Assembly: GCA_030642545.1 (NCBI GenBank)
Contig: DAOWNP010000037.1
Coordinates: forward strand, 1 to 11,952
Direction of reading: 5' to 3'
Source: Desulfobacteraceae bacterium
Lineage (GTDB): Bacteria; Desulfobacterota; Desulfobacteria; Desulfobacterales; DAOWNP01
DNA length: 11,952 bases
The position numbers and the translations under genes were made by a program. The notes under the pieces are model-generated. The model saw only the letters and a program-made list of their open reading frames with translations. It searched no databases and was not told the origin of the DNA. Positions 5,169 through 11,952 of the stretch are shown here, in pieces; position 1 is the stretch's first letter; each line of letters starts with the position of its first letter.

Positions 5169-7829
5169 ATGTCTGTTTCAAATTTAAAATCTTTGATTGA
5201 AAAGTTGAATCATGCATGCCGTAAAGCTCTGGAGAATGCAGCAGGGCTTTGTCTATCCCAGACTCATTATGATGTGGAACTTGAACATTTTTTTATCAAG
5301 CTTCTTGATATTGAAAATTCTGATTTTAAAAAAATTTTAAAATATTTTGAGATCAATGAATCACACCTGCTCAATGATTTAACTGCTGTAATTGAAACCT
5401 TTAAAAGTGGGAATTCACGAAATCCTGCACTCTCTGTTAGAATTCCGCAAATGATAAAAAATGCATGGCTTGTTGCATCTGTTGATTATCAGGCCCCATT
5501 TATCAGGTCAGGTCATATAATTATTGCATTAATATCTGACTCTGGTACAAAAGGTGCGTTATATGCAAGTTCAAAATTATTTGAAAAAATTTCCATAGAT
5601 ACTTTAAAAGATTCGTTTTACGATCTTACCAGGGACTCGGGTGAAGATAATGAAGAGCAGTCCGAATTAACAACTTCTGTTTCAGCCCCCAGACCACCTG
5701 CTGTGGGCGGTAAGGGTCAGGCCCTTGCCCAGTATACAATCAATTTGACACAAAAGGCCAAACAAGGTGAAATTGATCCGGTGCTTGGGCGTGATTTAGA
5801 AATCAGGCAGATGATTGATATTCTGATACGCAGAAGACAGAACAATCCCATTTTGACAGGAGAAGCAGGTGTTGGCAAGACAGCAGTGGTTGAAGGTTTT
5901 GCTTTAAAAATTATTGAAGGAGATGTCCCGCCTGTATTGCAGAATATTGCCCTTCACACCCTGGATCTTGGTCTTCTTCAGGCAGGAGCAGGAATTAAGG
6001 GAGAATTTGAAGAGCGGCTTAAACAGGTAATGGATGAAGTGAAGTCATCCCCTATACCAATTGTTCTTTTCATTGATGAAGCTCATACCTTGATTGGTGC
6101 AGGAGGAGCAGCAGGATCAGGTGATGCTGCAAATCTTTTAAAGCCTGCTCTTGCAAGGGGAGAACTGCGTACTATTGCTGCTACAACGTGGGCAGAATAT
6201 AAAAAATATTTTGAAAAAGATGCTGCCATGGCAAGGCGTTTTCAGGTAGTTAAAATTGACGAACCAGATGAAGAAAAAGCCATGATAATGATGCGTGCCA
6301 TTGCACCATTTCTTGAAGCGCATCACAAGGTGATGATAACCAATGAGGCTCTTCTTGACACTGTAAAACTCTCCAACAGATATATAACCGGCAGGCAGTT
6401 GCCTGATAAAGCTGTCAGTGTGCTTGATACAGCATGTGCAAGAGTTGCCATAGGTCTTACCACAAGACCTTCCGCTATTGAAGATCGTAAACGTTCCATT
6501 GGAAACCTTAATCGTGAGATGAAAGTACTTGTACGGGAAGAAGCTATTGGAAAAAATCATTCAAAGAGAATTGCCATTATAAAAGATGAGCAGAAAACAA
6601 ATGAACTTGATTGTCAAAAACTTACCGATAAATGGGAATCGGAAATGGAAGTTGCAACTAAAATCATAGAAATATATCAAAAAATCCAGAATATTCATGA
6701 TAAAAAAGATGAAATAAATAGTAAAAAAGAACTTGTCAAATTACAAAAGGAGTTAAAAGAATCTGAGAAAGAATTTGAAAAAAGGCATAAAGGGACTCCA
6801 CTTGTTCAGATTACTGTGGATTCAAATATTATATCATCTGTAATATCCGGCTGGACAGGTATTCCAACAGGTAGTATGCTGTCAGATGAGATCAAAACCG
6901 TGCTGGAGTTAAGTAAACATCTGAAAAAAAGAATTATTGGTCAGGATTATGGGCTTGGGGTAATTGAGCAGGTTGTGCAGACAAATCATGCCGGTATTGA
7001 AGATCCTTCAAAACCCACTGGTGTATTTATGCTTGTAGGTCCAAGTGGTATCGGAAAAACTGAAACCGCACTTGCATTATCAGATCTTCTTTATGGTGGT
7101 GAGCAGAATATGATTACAATTAATATGTCTGAATACCAGGAAGCACATACAGTTTCAAGTCTGAAAGGATCTCCTCCCGGATATGTAGGCTATGGAGAAG
7201 GTGGAGTTCTAACGGAAGCTGTACGCAGAAAGCCTTATAGTGTTGTTCTTCTTGATGAAATAGAAAAAGCACATACAGATGTAACTGAATTATTTTATCA
7301 GGTCTTTGACAAGGGAACTCTGGAAGATGGTGAAGGACGGGTTATTGATTTTAAAAATACTTTAATTATTCTTACATCCAATCTTGGCACGGACCTTATT
7401 ATGAGCCTGTGTAAAGATGAGGAGACTAAGCCGGAAGCAAAAGCACTTAGTGAAATGCTTGCCCCTGAGCTTCAAAAACATTTTAAACCTGCCTTTCTTG
7501 GCCGTATGAAAATTATTCCCTATCTTCCTTTAACAGATGATAATATGAAAAAAATAATAGCTTTGAAACTCAATCAAATCGTCAAGCGTATGCGTGTTAA
7601 TCAAGGGATTGAATTTAAGTATAACAGCAAAATAATAGATGCCATTGCCCAAAGATGTACAGAGGTAGATAGTGGTGCCCGCAATGTTGATCATATTTTA
7701 ACTGATACCCTTTTACCGGAAATGAGCAAAATGATTCTTGGTAAAATGGCTGAAAATAAACATATTGGACAGATAATAGTAGATATTGACGGGGAAGGTT
7801 TTAAATTTACTCTAAAAAATATTGTATAA
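5169..7829 (+). CDS. clpV: T6SS AAA+ ATPase ClpV (TssH)
   Basis: ClpV is a hexameric Hsp100/ClpB-type unfoldase that pulls apart contracted TssB/TssC sheaths in the cytoplasm so that subunits can be reused. The 886-aa protein has a Clp-N domain (about 1-160). The first AAA+ module has Walker A GEAGVGKT (231-238), pore loop GIKGEF (275-280) and Walker B VLFIDEAH (299-306). A short charged middle domain (about 440-545) follows, and then the ClpV-like Gly-Trp-Thr-Gly-Ile-Pro linker. The second AAA+ module has Walker A GPSGIGKT (624-631), pore loop GYVGYGEGG (671-679) and Walker B VVLLDEIEKAH (692-702). All ATPase residues look intact. Length and the short middle domain fit ClpV rather than housekeeping ClpB, and the position directly after tssG confirms it. 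Its substrate genes tssB and tssC are not in the window. Confidence 0.98.
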   Translation: MSVSNLKSLIEKLNHACRKALENAAGLCLSQTHYDVELEHFFIKLLDIENSDFKKILKYFEINESHLLNDLTAVIETFKSGNSRNPALSVRIPQMIKNAWLVASVDYQAPFIRSGHIIIALISDSGTKGALYASSKLFEKISIDTLKDSFYDLTRDSGEDNEEQSELTTSVSAPRPPAVGGKGQALAQYTINLTQKAKQGEIDPVLGRDLEIRQMIDILIRRRQNNPILTGEAGVGKTAVVEGFALKIIEGDVPPVLQNIALHTLDLGLLQAGAGIKGEFEERLKQVMDEVKSSPIPIVLFIDEAHTLIGAGGAAGSGDAANLLKPALARGELRTIAATTWAEYKKYFEKDAAMARRFQVVKIDEPDEEKAMIMMRAIAPFLEAHHKVMITNEALLDTVKLSNRYITGRQLPDKAVSVLDTACARVAIGLTTRPSAIEDRKRSIGNLNREMKVLVREEAIGKNHSKRIAIIKDEQKTNELDCQKLTDKWESEMEVATKIIEIYQKIQNIHDKKDEINSKKELVKLQKELKESEKEFEKRHKGTPLVQITVDSNIISSVISGWTGIPTGSMLSDEIKTVLELSKHLKKRIIGQDYGLGVIEQVVQTNHAGIEDPSKPTGVFMLVGPSGIGKTETALALSDLLYGGEQNMITINMSEYQEAHTVSSLKGSPPGYVGYGEGGVLTEAVRRKPYSVVLLDEIEKAHTDVTELFYQVFDKGTLEDGEGRVIDFKNTLIILTSNLGTDLIMSLCKDEETKPEAKALSEMLAPELQKHFKPAFLGRMKIIPYLPLTDDNMKKIIALKLNQIVKRMRVNQGIEFKYNSKIIDAIAQRCTEVDSGARNVDHILTDTLLPEMSKMILGKMAENKHIGQIIVDIDGEGFKFTLKNIV

Positions 7830-7832
7830 TTC

Positions 7833-7878
7833 AGCTATTTATGTCTAATAATAGATTTTAGTCTATACTTAAATAGTT
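7833..7878 (+). repeat. Weak stem-loop between clpV and the deacetylase gene
   Basis: AGCTATTTA (7833-7841) can pair with TAAATAGTT (7870-7878), with one G-U pair. The 28-nt loop contains smaller TCTA/TAGA pairings. It sits 4 nt after the clpV stop in a 96-bp gap. There is no U-run after it, so termination here is doubtful. It may only modulate read-through or mRNA stability. Confidence 0.3.
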
Positions 7879-7925
7879 GTAATACTGAGTATATAAAAAA
7901 ATAATTTTTATTGAATTTTTAAATT

Positions 7926-8945
7926 ATGAAAATTATGTATCATAAAATATTTAAATTAAAATTTTTAATGCTTATTGTAGTATATCTTTTTTATGGATGT
8001 ATTGCAAAAGAAGCAAGACCTGTTCATAACTATATGGATACAGCAGCCTATCAATCTGAAGATTATATTATCCACGAAAAACAAACAGATGATACATATG
8101 AATCCATAGCGAGACTATATTTTAAAAATAAAAATAAAGCTGAGATTTTAAAACAAGAAAATGAAATATTTGGTTCAAATAAAAACAAGTTCTTTATTAT
8201 TCCCTTAAAAGAGCAACACCTCGGGGGTATTTATAAAGACGGATACCAGGGAGTACCAATTTTATGTTACCATAAATTTGATGAAAAAACTGATTCAAAA
8301 CTCAATATTTCAGCTAAAGCATTTGATGCACAGATGAAATATCTCAAAAATCATAATTTTAATGTTATTTCTTTAAAAGGATTTTTAAATTTTATTGAAT
8401 ATAAAAAACAAATTCCAAAGAAATCGGTTGTGATTACAATTGATGATGGGTTTAAATCGGGATTTAATGTAGCTTTTCCGATACTTTCTAAATATGGATT
8501 TAAAGCAGTATATTTTGTATATATAAATTATATCGGTATATCAAAAAGAGCAATCACCTGGCAGGATTTAAAAAAACTGAAAAAAAGAGGTTACGAAATT
8601 GGATCTCATACAATAAGCCACGATGATCTGACTGAAAAATTAGATGGTGAAAGCAGTGAGAATTATGATAAACGAATAAAAAAAGAGATATTTATATCAA
8701 AAAAAATACTTGATGAAAAATTGTATCAGGATACTCAGTTTTTTTCATTACCTTATGGGAAATCTAATCCCGAAGTAACAAAACTCATAAAATCTGCAGG
8801 TTATAAAATAAGTGTTACCGTAAAAAGAGGAAGTAATCCTTTTTATTGCGATCCTTTTCACTTAAACAGGAATATGATTTTGGACAATAATTTAAAAAAA
8901 TTTGCAGACAAATTACAAACATTTAATTATATTTCGCTAAAGTGA
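7926..8945 (+). CDS. Lipoprotein-like polysaccharide deacetylase (NodB/CE4 family) with degenerate LysM domain
   Basis: NodB-family enzymes remove N-acetyl groups from peptidoglycan or GlcNAc polymers in the envelope. This 339-aa protein has a signal peptide with a possible lipobox ending Gly24-Cys25 (Phe at -3 is unusual). A LysM-like segment follows (about 47-94: Tyr-Ile-Ile-His, then Thr-Tyr-Glu-Ser-Ile-Ala-Arg). The catalytic domain opens at VPILCYHKF (110-118). Motif 1 is TIDDGF (171-176, likely base Asp173 and metal ligand Asp174). Motif 2 is SHTISH (227-232, ligands His228 and His232). Motif 3 is SLPYG (274-278), without the Arg seen in some subfamilies, as in PgaB/IcaB-like enzymes. 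The metal site therefore looks intact. No Shine-Dalgarno sequence is visible, and Met4 is an alternative start. The stop overlaps the next gene by GTGA. The context suggests cell-wall processing for T6SS assembly. An exopolysaccharide substrate is the alternative. Confidence 0.85.
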   Translation: MKIMYHKIFKLKFLMLIVVYLFYGCIAKEARPVHNYMDTAAYQSEDYIIHEKQTDDTYESIARLYFKNKNKAEILKQENEIFGSNKNKFFIIPLKEQHLGGIYKDGYQGVPILCYHKFDEKTDSKLNISAKAFDAQMKYLKNHNFNVISLKGFLNFIEYKKQIPKKSVVITIDDGFKSGFNVAFPILSKYGFKAVYFVYINYIGISKRAITWQDLKKLKKRGYEIGSHTISHDDLTEKLDGESSENYDKRIKKEIFISKKILDEKLYQDTQFFSLPYGKSNPEVTKLIKSAGYKISVTVKRGSNPFYCDPFHLNRNMILDNNLKKFADKLQTFNYISLK

Positions 8946-10324
8946 GAACTATGAGACTTCTAAATAGATTTATTGGGTTAATTATATTTTTAATGCTTTT
9001 ATCAGGCTGTATAACCAACTGGTACAATACAACTTTTGGTAATTCTGAAAAATATAAACTTTCAAATCAGCATATAGCCAAAGGCGATTCTTTAAAGCGT
9101 GCAGGAAATTTGCGTGATGCAGTTGAGCAATATAAAATTGCCCTGACCTTTGATCCTGATAATGATAAAACTTTGAAAAAAAAATTAAATCTTGAAAACA
9201 AATTAAAAAGAAAGGCTGATCTTCACTATCAGGTTGGACTTAAACATTTACAGAAAAACAGACCCCTCCTCGCACGAAAAAATTTTCTTGCTGCTCTTCA
9301 AAATTGGCCAAAACATGAGAAGGCAAGGGAAAAAATTACTTCAGGAAAACAGTTTGCATGGAATACCAAATATATTACCCATACTATTAGATCAGGGGAA
9401 AGTATTTCAAAACTTGCTATGATTTATTATAATGATTATAAAAAATATACTTTTATTAGTGCTTATAATAATATAAATGATATTACAAAAATTTATGCTG
9501 GACAAAAAATTAAAATACCAGAAATAAAAAAGTTTAATATAAAAATACTTCAATCAAGGCAGGTAACTTACCATGCAAAAATAAAGAATCAGGTGTTATC
9601 TGAAACAGATAAAACAGAATCAATAGAAGCAATAACTATATCTGAAGAGGAAGAAGCTTTAACAGAAGAAAAAGAACTGTTGCAGGCACAAAAAGATCAA
9701 AAATTAGATGAAACAGATGATGCTGAAGATAACAAAATATTTGAATCTGATAGAGAAATTTTAGAAGAAATCACTGCCATTGATAAGACTGATAGAGAGA
9801 AGAATAGTATCCCATTAGAAGACATACAAACTTCAATTCAAAAAAGTGATGAAAAAAAAGAAGTAAAAAATCAAACTTCTCAATTATTAGACTCTGGAAT
9901 TACTTTTTTTGAACAACGCAAATATAATCAAGCAATTACCTCTCTTGAAAAAGCATTAAACTTTGATTCTGAAAATGAAAAGATTCGGGACTATTTGTTT
10001 AAATCATATTTTCAAAATGGACTTGCCATGTTTAATAAAAAAGAATACCTCAAAGCCAGGGATAATTTCAAGTCAGCCATTCAATATAATCAAGAGTGTG
10101 ATAAATGTCATGATTACATTGAAAAAAGTGTGGATACCTACAAAAATGTCCATTATAATATGGGGACTCACTTCTTTGGTAAAGAAAAGCTCGAACAAGC
10201 CATTGAAGAGTGGGAACTGGTTAAAGAAATAGATCCAGAATACAAAGATATCAAAACTAATCTTAAAAAAGCAAAATCACTTTATCAAAGGCTTGAAGAT
10301 ATTAAAAAGAGTAGTGGTTCATGA
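8942..10324 (+). CDS. Outer-membrane-type lipoprotein with TPR and LysM domains
   Basis: This protein of up to 460 residues is probably a periplasm-facing, lipid-anchored peptidoglycan-binding scaffold. A hydrophobic signal ends in a textbook lipobox LLSGC (Cys23). Ile at +2 rather than Asp favours the outer membrane. Two TPR-like repeats follow (about 41-74 and 93-127), then a LysM domain (144-193: ITHTIRSGESISKLA through AGQKIKIPE). A strongly acidic, Glu/Asp-rich linker spans about 217-308, and three TPR-like repeats close the protein (about 313-346, 355-388, 402-435). A CDKCH pentapeptide lies at 386-390. The GTG start overlaps the deacetylase stop (GTGA). An ATG at 8951, three codons later, is equally plausible and leaves the signal peptide intact. 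It may anchor the T6SS to the cell wall or recruit the deacetylase. It is not a TssJ, whose fold is different. No named family was recognised. Confidence 0.82.
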   Translation: MRTMRLLNRFIGLIIFLMLLSGCITNWYNTTFGNSEKYKLSNQHIAKGDSLKRAGNLRDAVEQYKIALTFDPDNDKTLKKKLNLENKLKRKADLHYQVGLKHLQKNRPLLARKNFLAALQNWPKHEKAREKITSGKQFAWNTKYITHTIRSGESISKLAMIYYNDYKKYTFISAYNNINDITKIYAGQKIKIPEIKKFNIKILQSRQVTYHAKIKNQVLSETDKTESIEAITISEEEEALTEEKELLQAQKDQKLDETDDAEDNKIFESDREILEEITAIDKTDREKNSIPLEDIQTSIQKSDEKKEVKNQTSQLLDSGITFFEQRKYNQAITSLEKALNFDSENEKIRDYLFKSYFQNGLAMFNKKEYLKARDNFKSAIQYNQECDKCHDYIEKSVDTYKNVHYNMGTHFFGKEKLEQAIEEWELVKEIDPEYKDIKTNLKKAKSLYQRLEDIKKSSGS

Positions 10325-11358
10325 AAAAAGTATCTGCAATAATAGTTCAGCTTATACACATTTACGGTCCCCTTAAAGGAACTATAAATGAATTTAATAA
10401 GAATGAAATTCTTATTGGCAGACACTCTGCCTGTGATTTGATATTTCCTGGTAAAGCTACTACCATTTCAAGAAAGCACGCAATGATAAGAAGAGAAGGA
10501 AACAGGTTTAAAATTATTGACACCAGTACCAACGGCCTTTTTATAAATGGGAAAAGGCAAAAAGAAGCCTTTCTCAAAGATGGTGATGTACTTATCTTTT
10601 CCCAGGGCGGACCTAAGGTTAGTTTTTTAACAAAAACAGATAACAATGCTCAATTGCCTGATGACACAATGCAAAACTCTTTTGCTGACAATTCCTCAGA
10701 AAGAGAAAATATTGTAGAACCAGATATACATGTGCAGTCATTTACCAATGGTCATCCTCAACAACACATAACTGAGCTCAAACATCCTGTAAATCAGATA
10801 GCAGATAAACAACCACAATATTTTAACAACAATATAGCGCATCAAGATAATATTATCACACCAAATGAGCAGGCCATAGATAAAATTTCACCAATAGTTG
10901 GAGAGCCTCTTATTGAAAATACAAATGTTCCTTTAATTGTTCAATTTGGGGCAATGCTTCTGTCATTTAAAGTACTTCCAATAATTATTGGTAAAAATGA
11001 AAGTTGCGATTTCACATTAAATCACCCGCTGCTTGAAGATAAACATTTACAGATTTTTTTCTGGAACAAATTTTATCATATTAAGGATCTTACAGGTAGA
11101 AACCGTGTGTTAATAAATAATATACCAATCAACGGCTTTGCTAAATTAAATCCAGAAGATAAAATTACCCTTGTTGAACATGGTCCCAATTTTCAATTTA
11201 TTGAGGGTGGTCGTCTTGCTGAAATTATAGAGAAACCAAACCTCAATAGAAAAGAGGAACAAGATGAGAATCAAGAAAACCTGGAAACAGAAAAACAGAT
11301 AGGCAAACCCATTAAAAAAGGATCATTTTTAAAAGGATTGTTTAATAAGACCCGGTAA
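10321..11358 (+). CDS. FHA-domain protein, T6SS-associated, with second degenerate FHA domain
   Basis: FHA domains bind phosphothreonine peptides. In T6SS loci (Fha1/TagH type) they act with a Thr kinase and phosphatase to switch assembly after translation. The 345-aa protein has no signal peptide. The N-terminal FHA domain (about 7-105) keeps the core residues: GRHS (33-36), Ser50-Arg-Lys-His53, and the Thr70-Asn-Gly...Asn76-Gly loop. A polar Gln/Asn-rich linker (about 105-200) follows. A second FHA-like domain (about 203-300) has IGKNESCD in place of the GR motif (223-230), Lys241-His242, and TGRNRVLINN in place of TNG...N (258-267). It has probably lost phosphopeptide binding. The tail is basic (KKGSFLKGLFNK). 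The start codon overlaps the lipoprotein stop by ATGA, indicating coupling. No kinase or phosphatase gene is in the window. Confidence 0.9.
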   Translation: MKKVSAIIVQLIHIYGPLKGTINEFNKNEILIGRHSACDLIFPGKATTISRKHAMIRREGNRFKIIDTSTNGLFINGKRQKEAFLKDGDVLIFSQGGPKVSFLTKTDNNAQLPDDTMQNSFADNSSERENIVEPDIHVQSFTNGHPQQHITELKHPVNQIADKQPQYFNNNIAHQDNIITPNEQAIDKISPIVGEPLIENTNVPLIVQFGAMLLSFKVLPIIIGKNESCDFTLNHPLLEDKHLQIFFWNKFYHIKDLTGRNRVLINNIPINGFAKLNPEDKITLVEHGPNFQFIEGGRLAEIIEKPNLNRKEEQDENQENLETEKQIGKPIKKGSFLKGLFNKTR

Positions 11359-11404
11359 ATTAAATAATCACTTTTTCAGTACACAGCTTTATGTCTTAGA
11401 GAAT

Positions 11405-11952
11405 CTATGATGTATTTTTAGATATCAGCATTTTTTGTTGAATACTACCCTGTGCGCGTATTTCAAAAAGTACCCGATTAGATTGAAGCATGGCAAGTTC
11501 TATGGCTGCTGCTGCACGCTGCCGTTGAAAACCTGTTTTAAGTATATTGAAAACGTTTTTTACAGATATTATTTCACCAAGCATATAACGATTATTGTTT
11601 TTAAATAAACTTTTGTTCTTATTCCACCATTCTGAAATCAGGGAGGGTGCAGGCCATGGAAGGTCTTCATCCGGATCAAGAGTAACATCTTCATTTTCCG
11701 GGTTTTCTGTGGGGCCTGATTCAAATCCTTCCGGCCAATCACCGTCAAGATCTTCATAGGCGAGATCAACTCCTGTAATCATTGAAAATGACTCACCAGC
11801 AGCACGGGCATTTTCCGGGACTTCCATCATCTGGATAAGCCATGGAATTATAACTGGATCACCAATTACACCATACCCTGTAATTGAAAGCCTGATAAAT
11901 TCTGTTTGTTGTGAAAGACCCTGCATCCATGCAAGAGCATCTGAAGTATTCA
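11405..11952 (-). CDS. TIGR02270-type T6SS-associated protein, C-terminal part (5' end beyond window)
   Basis: The frame is open to the window edge at 11952, so only the last 181 residues are seen. They match what I know of the TIGR02270 family, HEAT-repeat-like conserved proteins often found beside T6SS genes in Myxococcus and other proteobacteria. There is a repeat helix pair (IRLSITGYGVIGDPVIIPWL), then AGESFSMITGVDL, and an acidic stretch with Glu-Ser-Gly-Pro-Thr-Glu-Asn-Pro-Glu-Asn-Glu-Asp and DPDEDLPWPAP. ISEWW, NRYMLGE, TGFQRQRAAAAIELAMLQ and LFEIRA follow. Function is unknown. The Met at 11926 is internal, not the start, because conserved-looking sequence (Ala-Leu-Ala-Trp) precedes it. 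It converges on the FHA gene with 46 bp between stops and must be transcribed from its own unit, probably containing further T6SS genes. Confidence 0.85.
   Translation of the reverse strand, partial: NTSDALAWMQGLSQQTEFIRLSITGYGVIGDPVIIPWLIQMMEVPENARAAGESFSMITGVDLAYEDLDGDWPEGFESGPTENPENEDVTLDPDEDLPWPAPSLISEWWNKNKSLFKNNNRYMLGEIISVKNVFNILKTGFQRQRAAAAIELAMLQSNRVLFEIRAQGSIQQKMLISKNTS

Noticed and set aside
4744..5217. 157-codon minus-strand open frame across tssG and the clpV start
   Set aside because: It is antisense to two well-supported genes, its product is rich in Phe, Ile and Cys without family motifs, and no ribosome binding site precedes it.
6138..6560. 140-codon minus-strand open frame inside clpV
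   Set aside because: It lies fully opposite the conserved AAA+ domain, and its composition is that expected of a complementary-strand shadow.

Overview
The window carries one arm of a type VI secretion system (T6SS) locus from an AT-rich Gram-negative bacterium. Reading left to right, it holds a decayed group II intron reverse transcriptase (1-371, minus), an unrecognised small gene (442-762, minus), a 600-bp AT-rich non-coding stretch full of palindromes (763-1361), a same-direction T6SS run (1362-11358, plus), and the 3' part of a convergent T6SS-associated gene (11405-11952, minus, running off the window edge). Low GC, lipoproteins with signal peptides, group II intron debris and a TIGR02270-type neighbour would fit a marine or sediment Desulfobacterota (old Deltaproteobacteria). 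That placement is inference only, because no taxonomic marker gene is present.

The core block is hcp - tssE - tssF - tssG - clpV (tssH). This is the same order as in the P. aeruginosa H1 locus, but without tssB and tssC in front of hcp. The genes are tightly packed: a 5-bp gap between hcp and tssE, a 6-bp gap between tssE and tssF, a 37-bp overlap of tssF and tssG, and an 11-bp gap between tssG and clpV. They encode the inner tube protein (Hcp), three baseplate proteins (TssE, TssF, TssG) and the AAA+ unfoldase that recycles the contracted sheath (ClpV). The sheath itself, the spike (VgrG/PAAR), TssK, TssA and the membrane complex TssJLM must lie outside the window.

Downstream, after a 96-bp gap, comes a second block of three genes joined by GTGA and ATGA stop/start overlaps. 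The first is a lipoprotein-like NodB polysaccharide deacetylase with a degenerate LysM domain. The second is an outer-membrane-type lipoprotein with the layout TPR-LysM-acidic linker-TPR. The third is a cytoplasmic protein with a canonical N-terminal FHA domain and a degenerate second one. Two potential cell-wall-binding envelope proteins and a phosphopeptide-reading regulator, coupled to each other and lying behind clpV, look like an accessory module that could prepare or anchor the apparatus at the peptidoglycan and switch it post-translationally. This is the least described part of the window.

The most striking non-coding signals are a perfect 14-bp inverted repeat inside the start of tssE, 41 bp after the hcp stop codon, and a cluster of three palindromes at 859-973 upstream of hcp.
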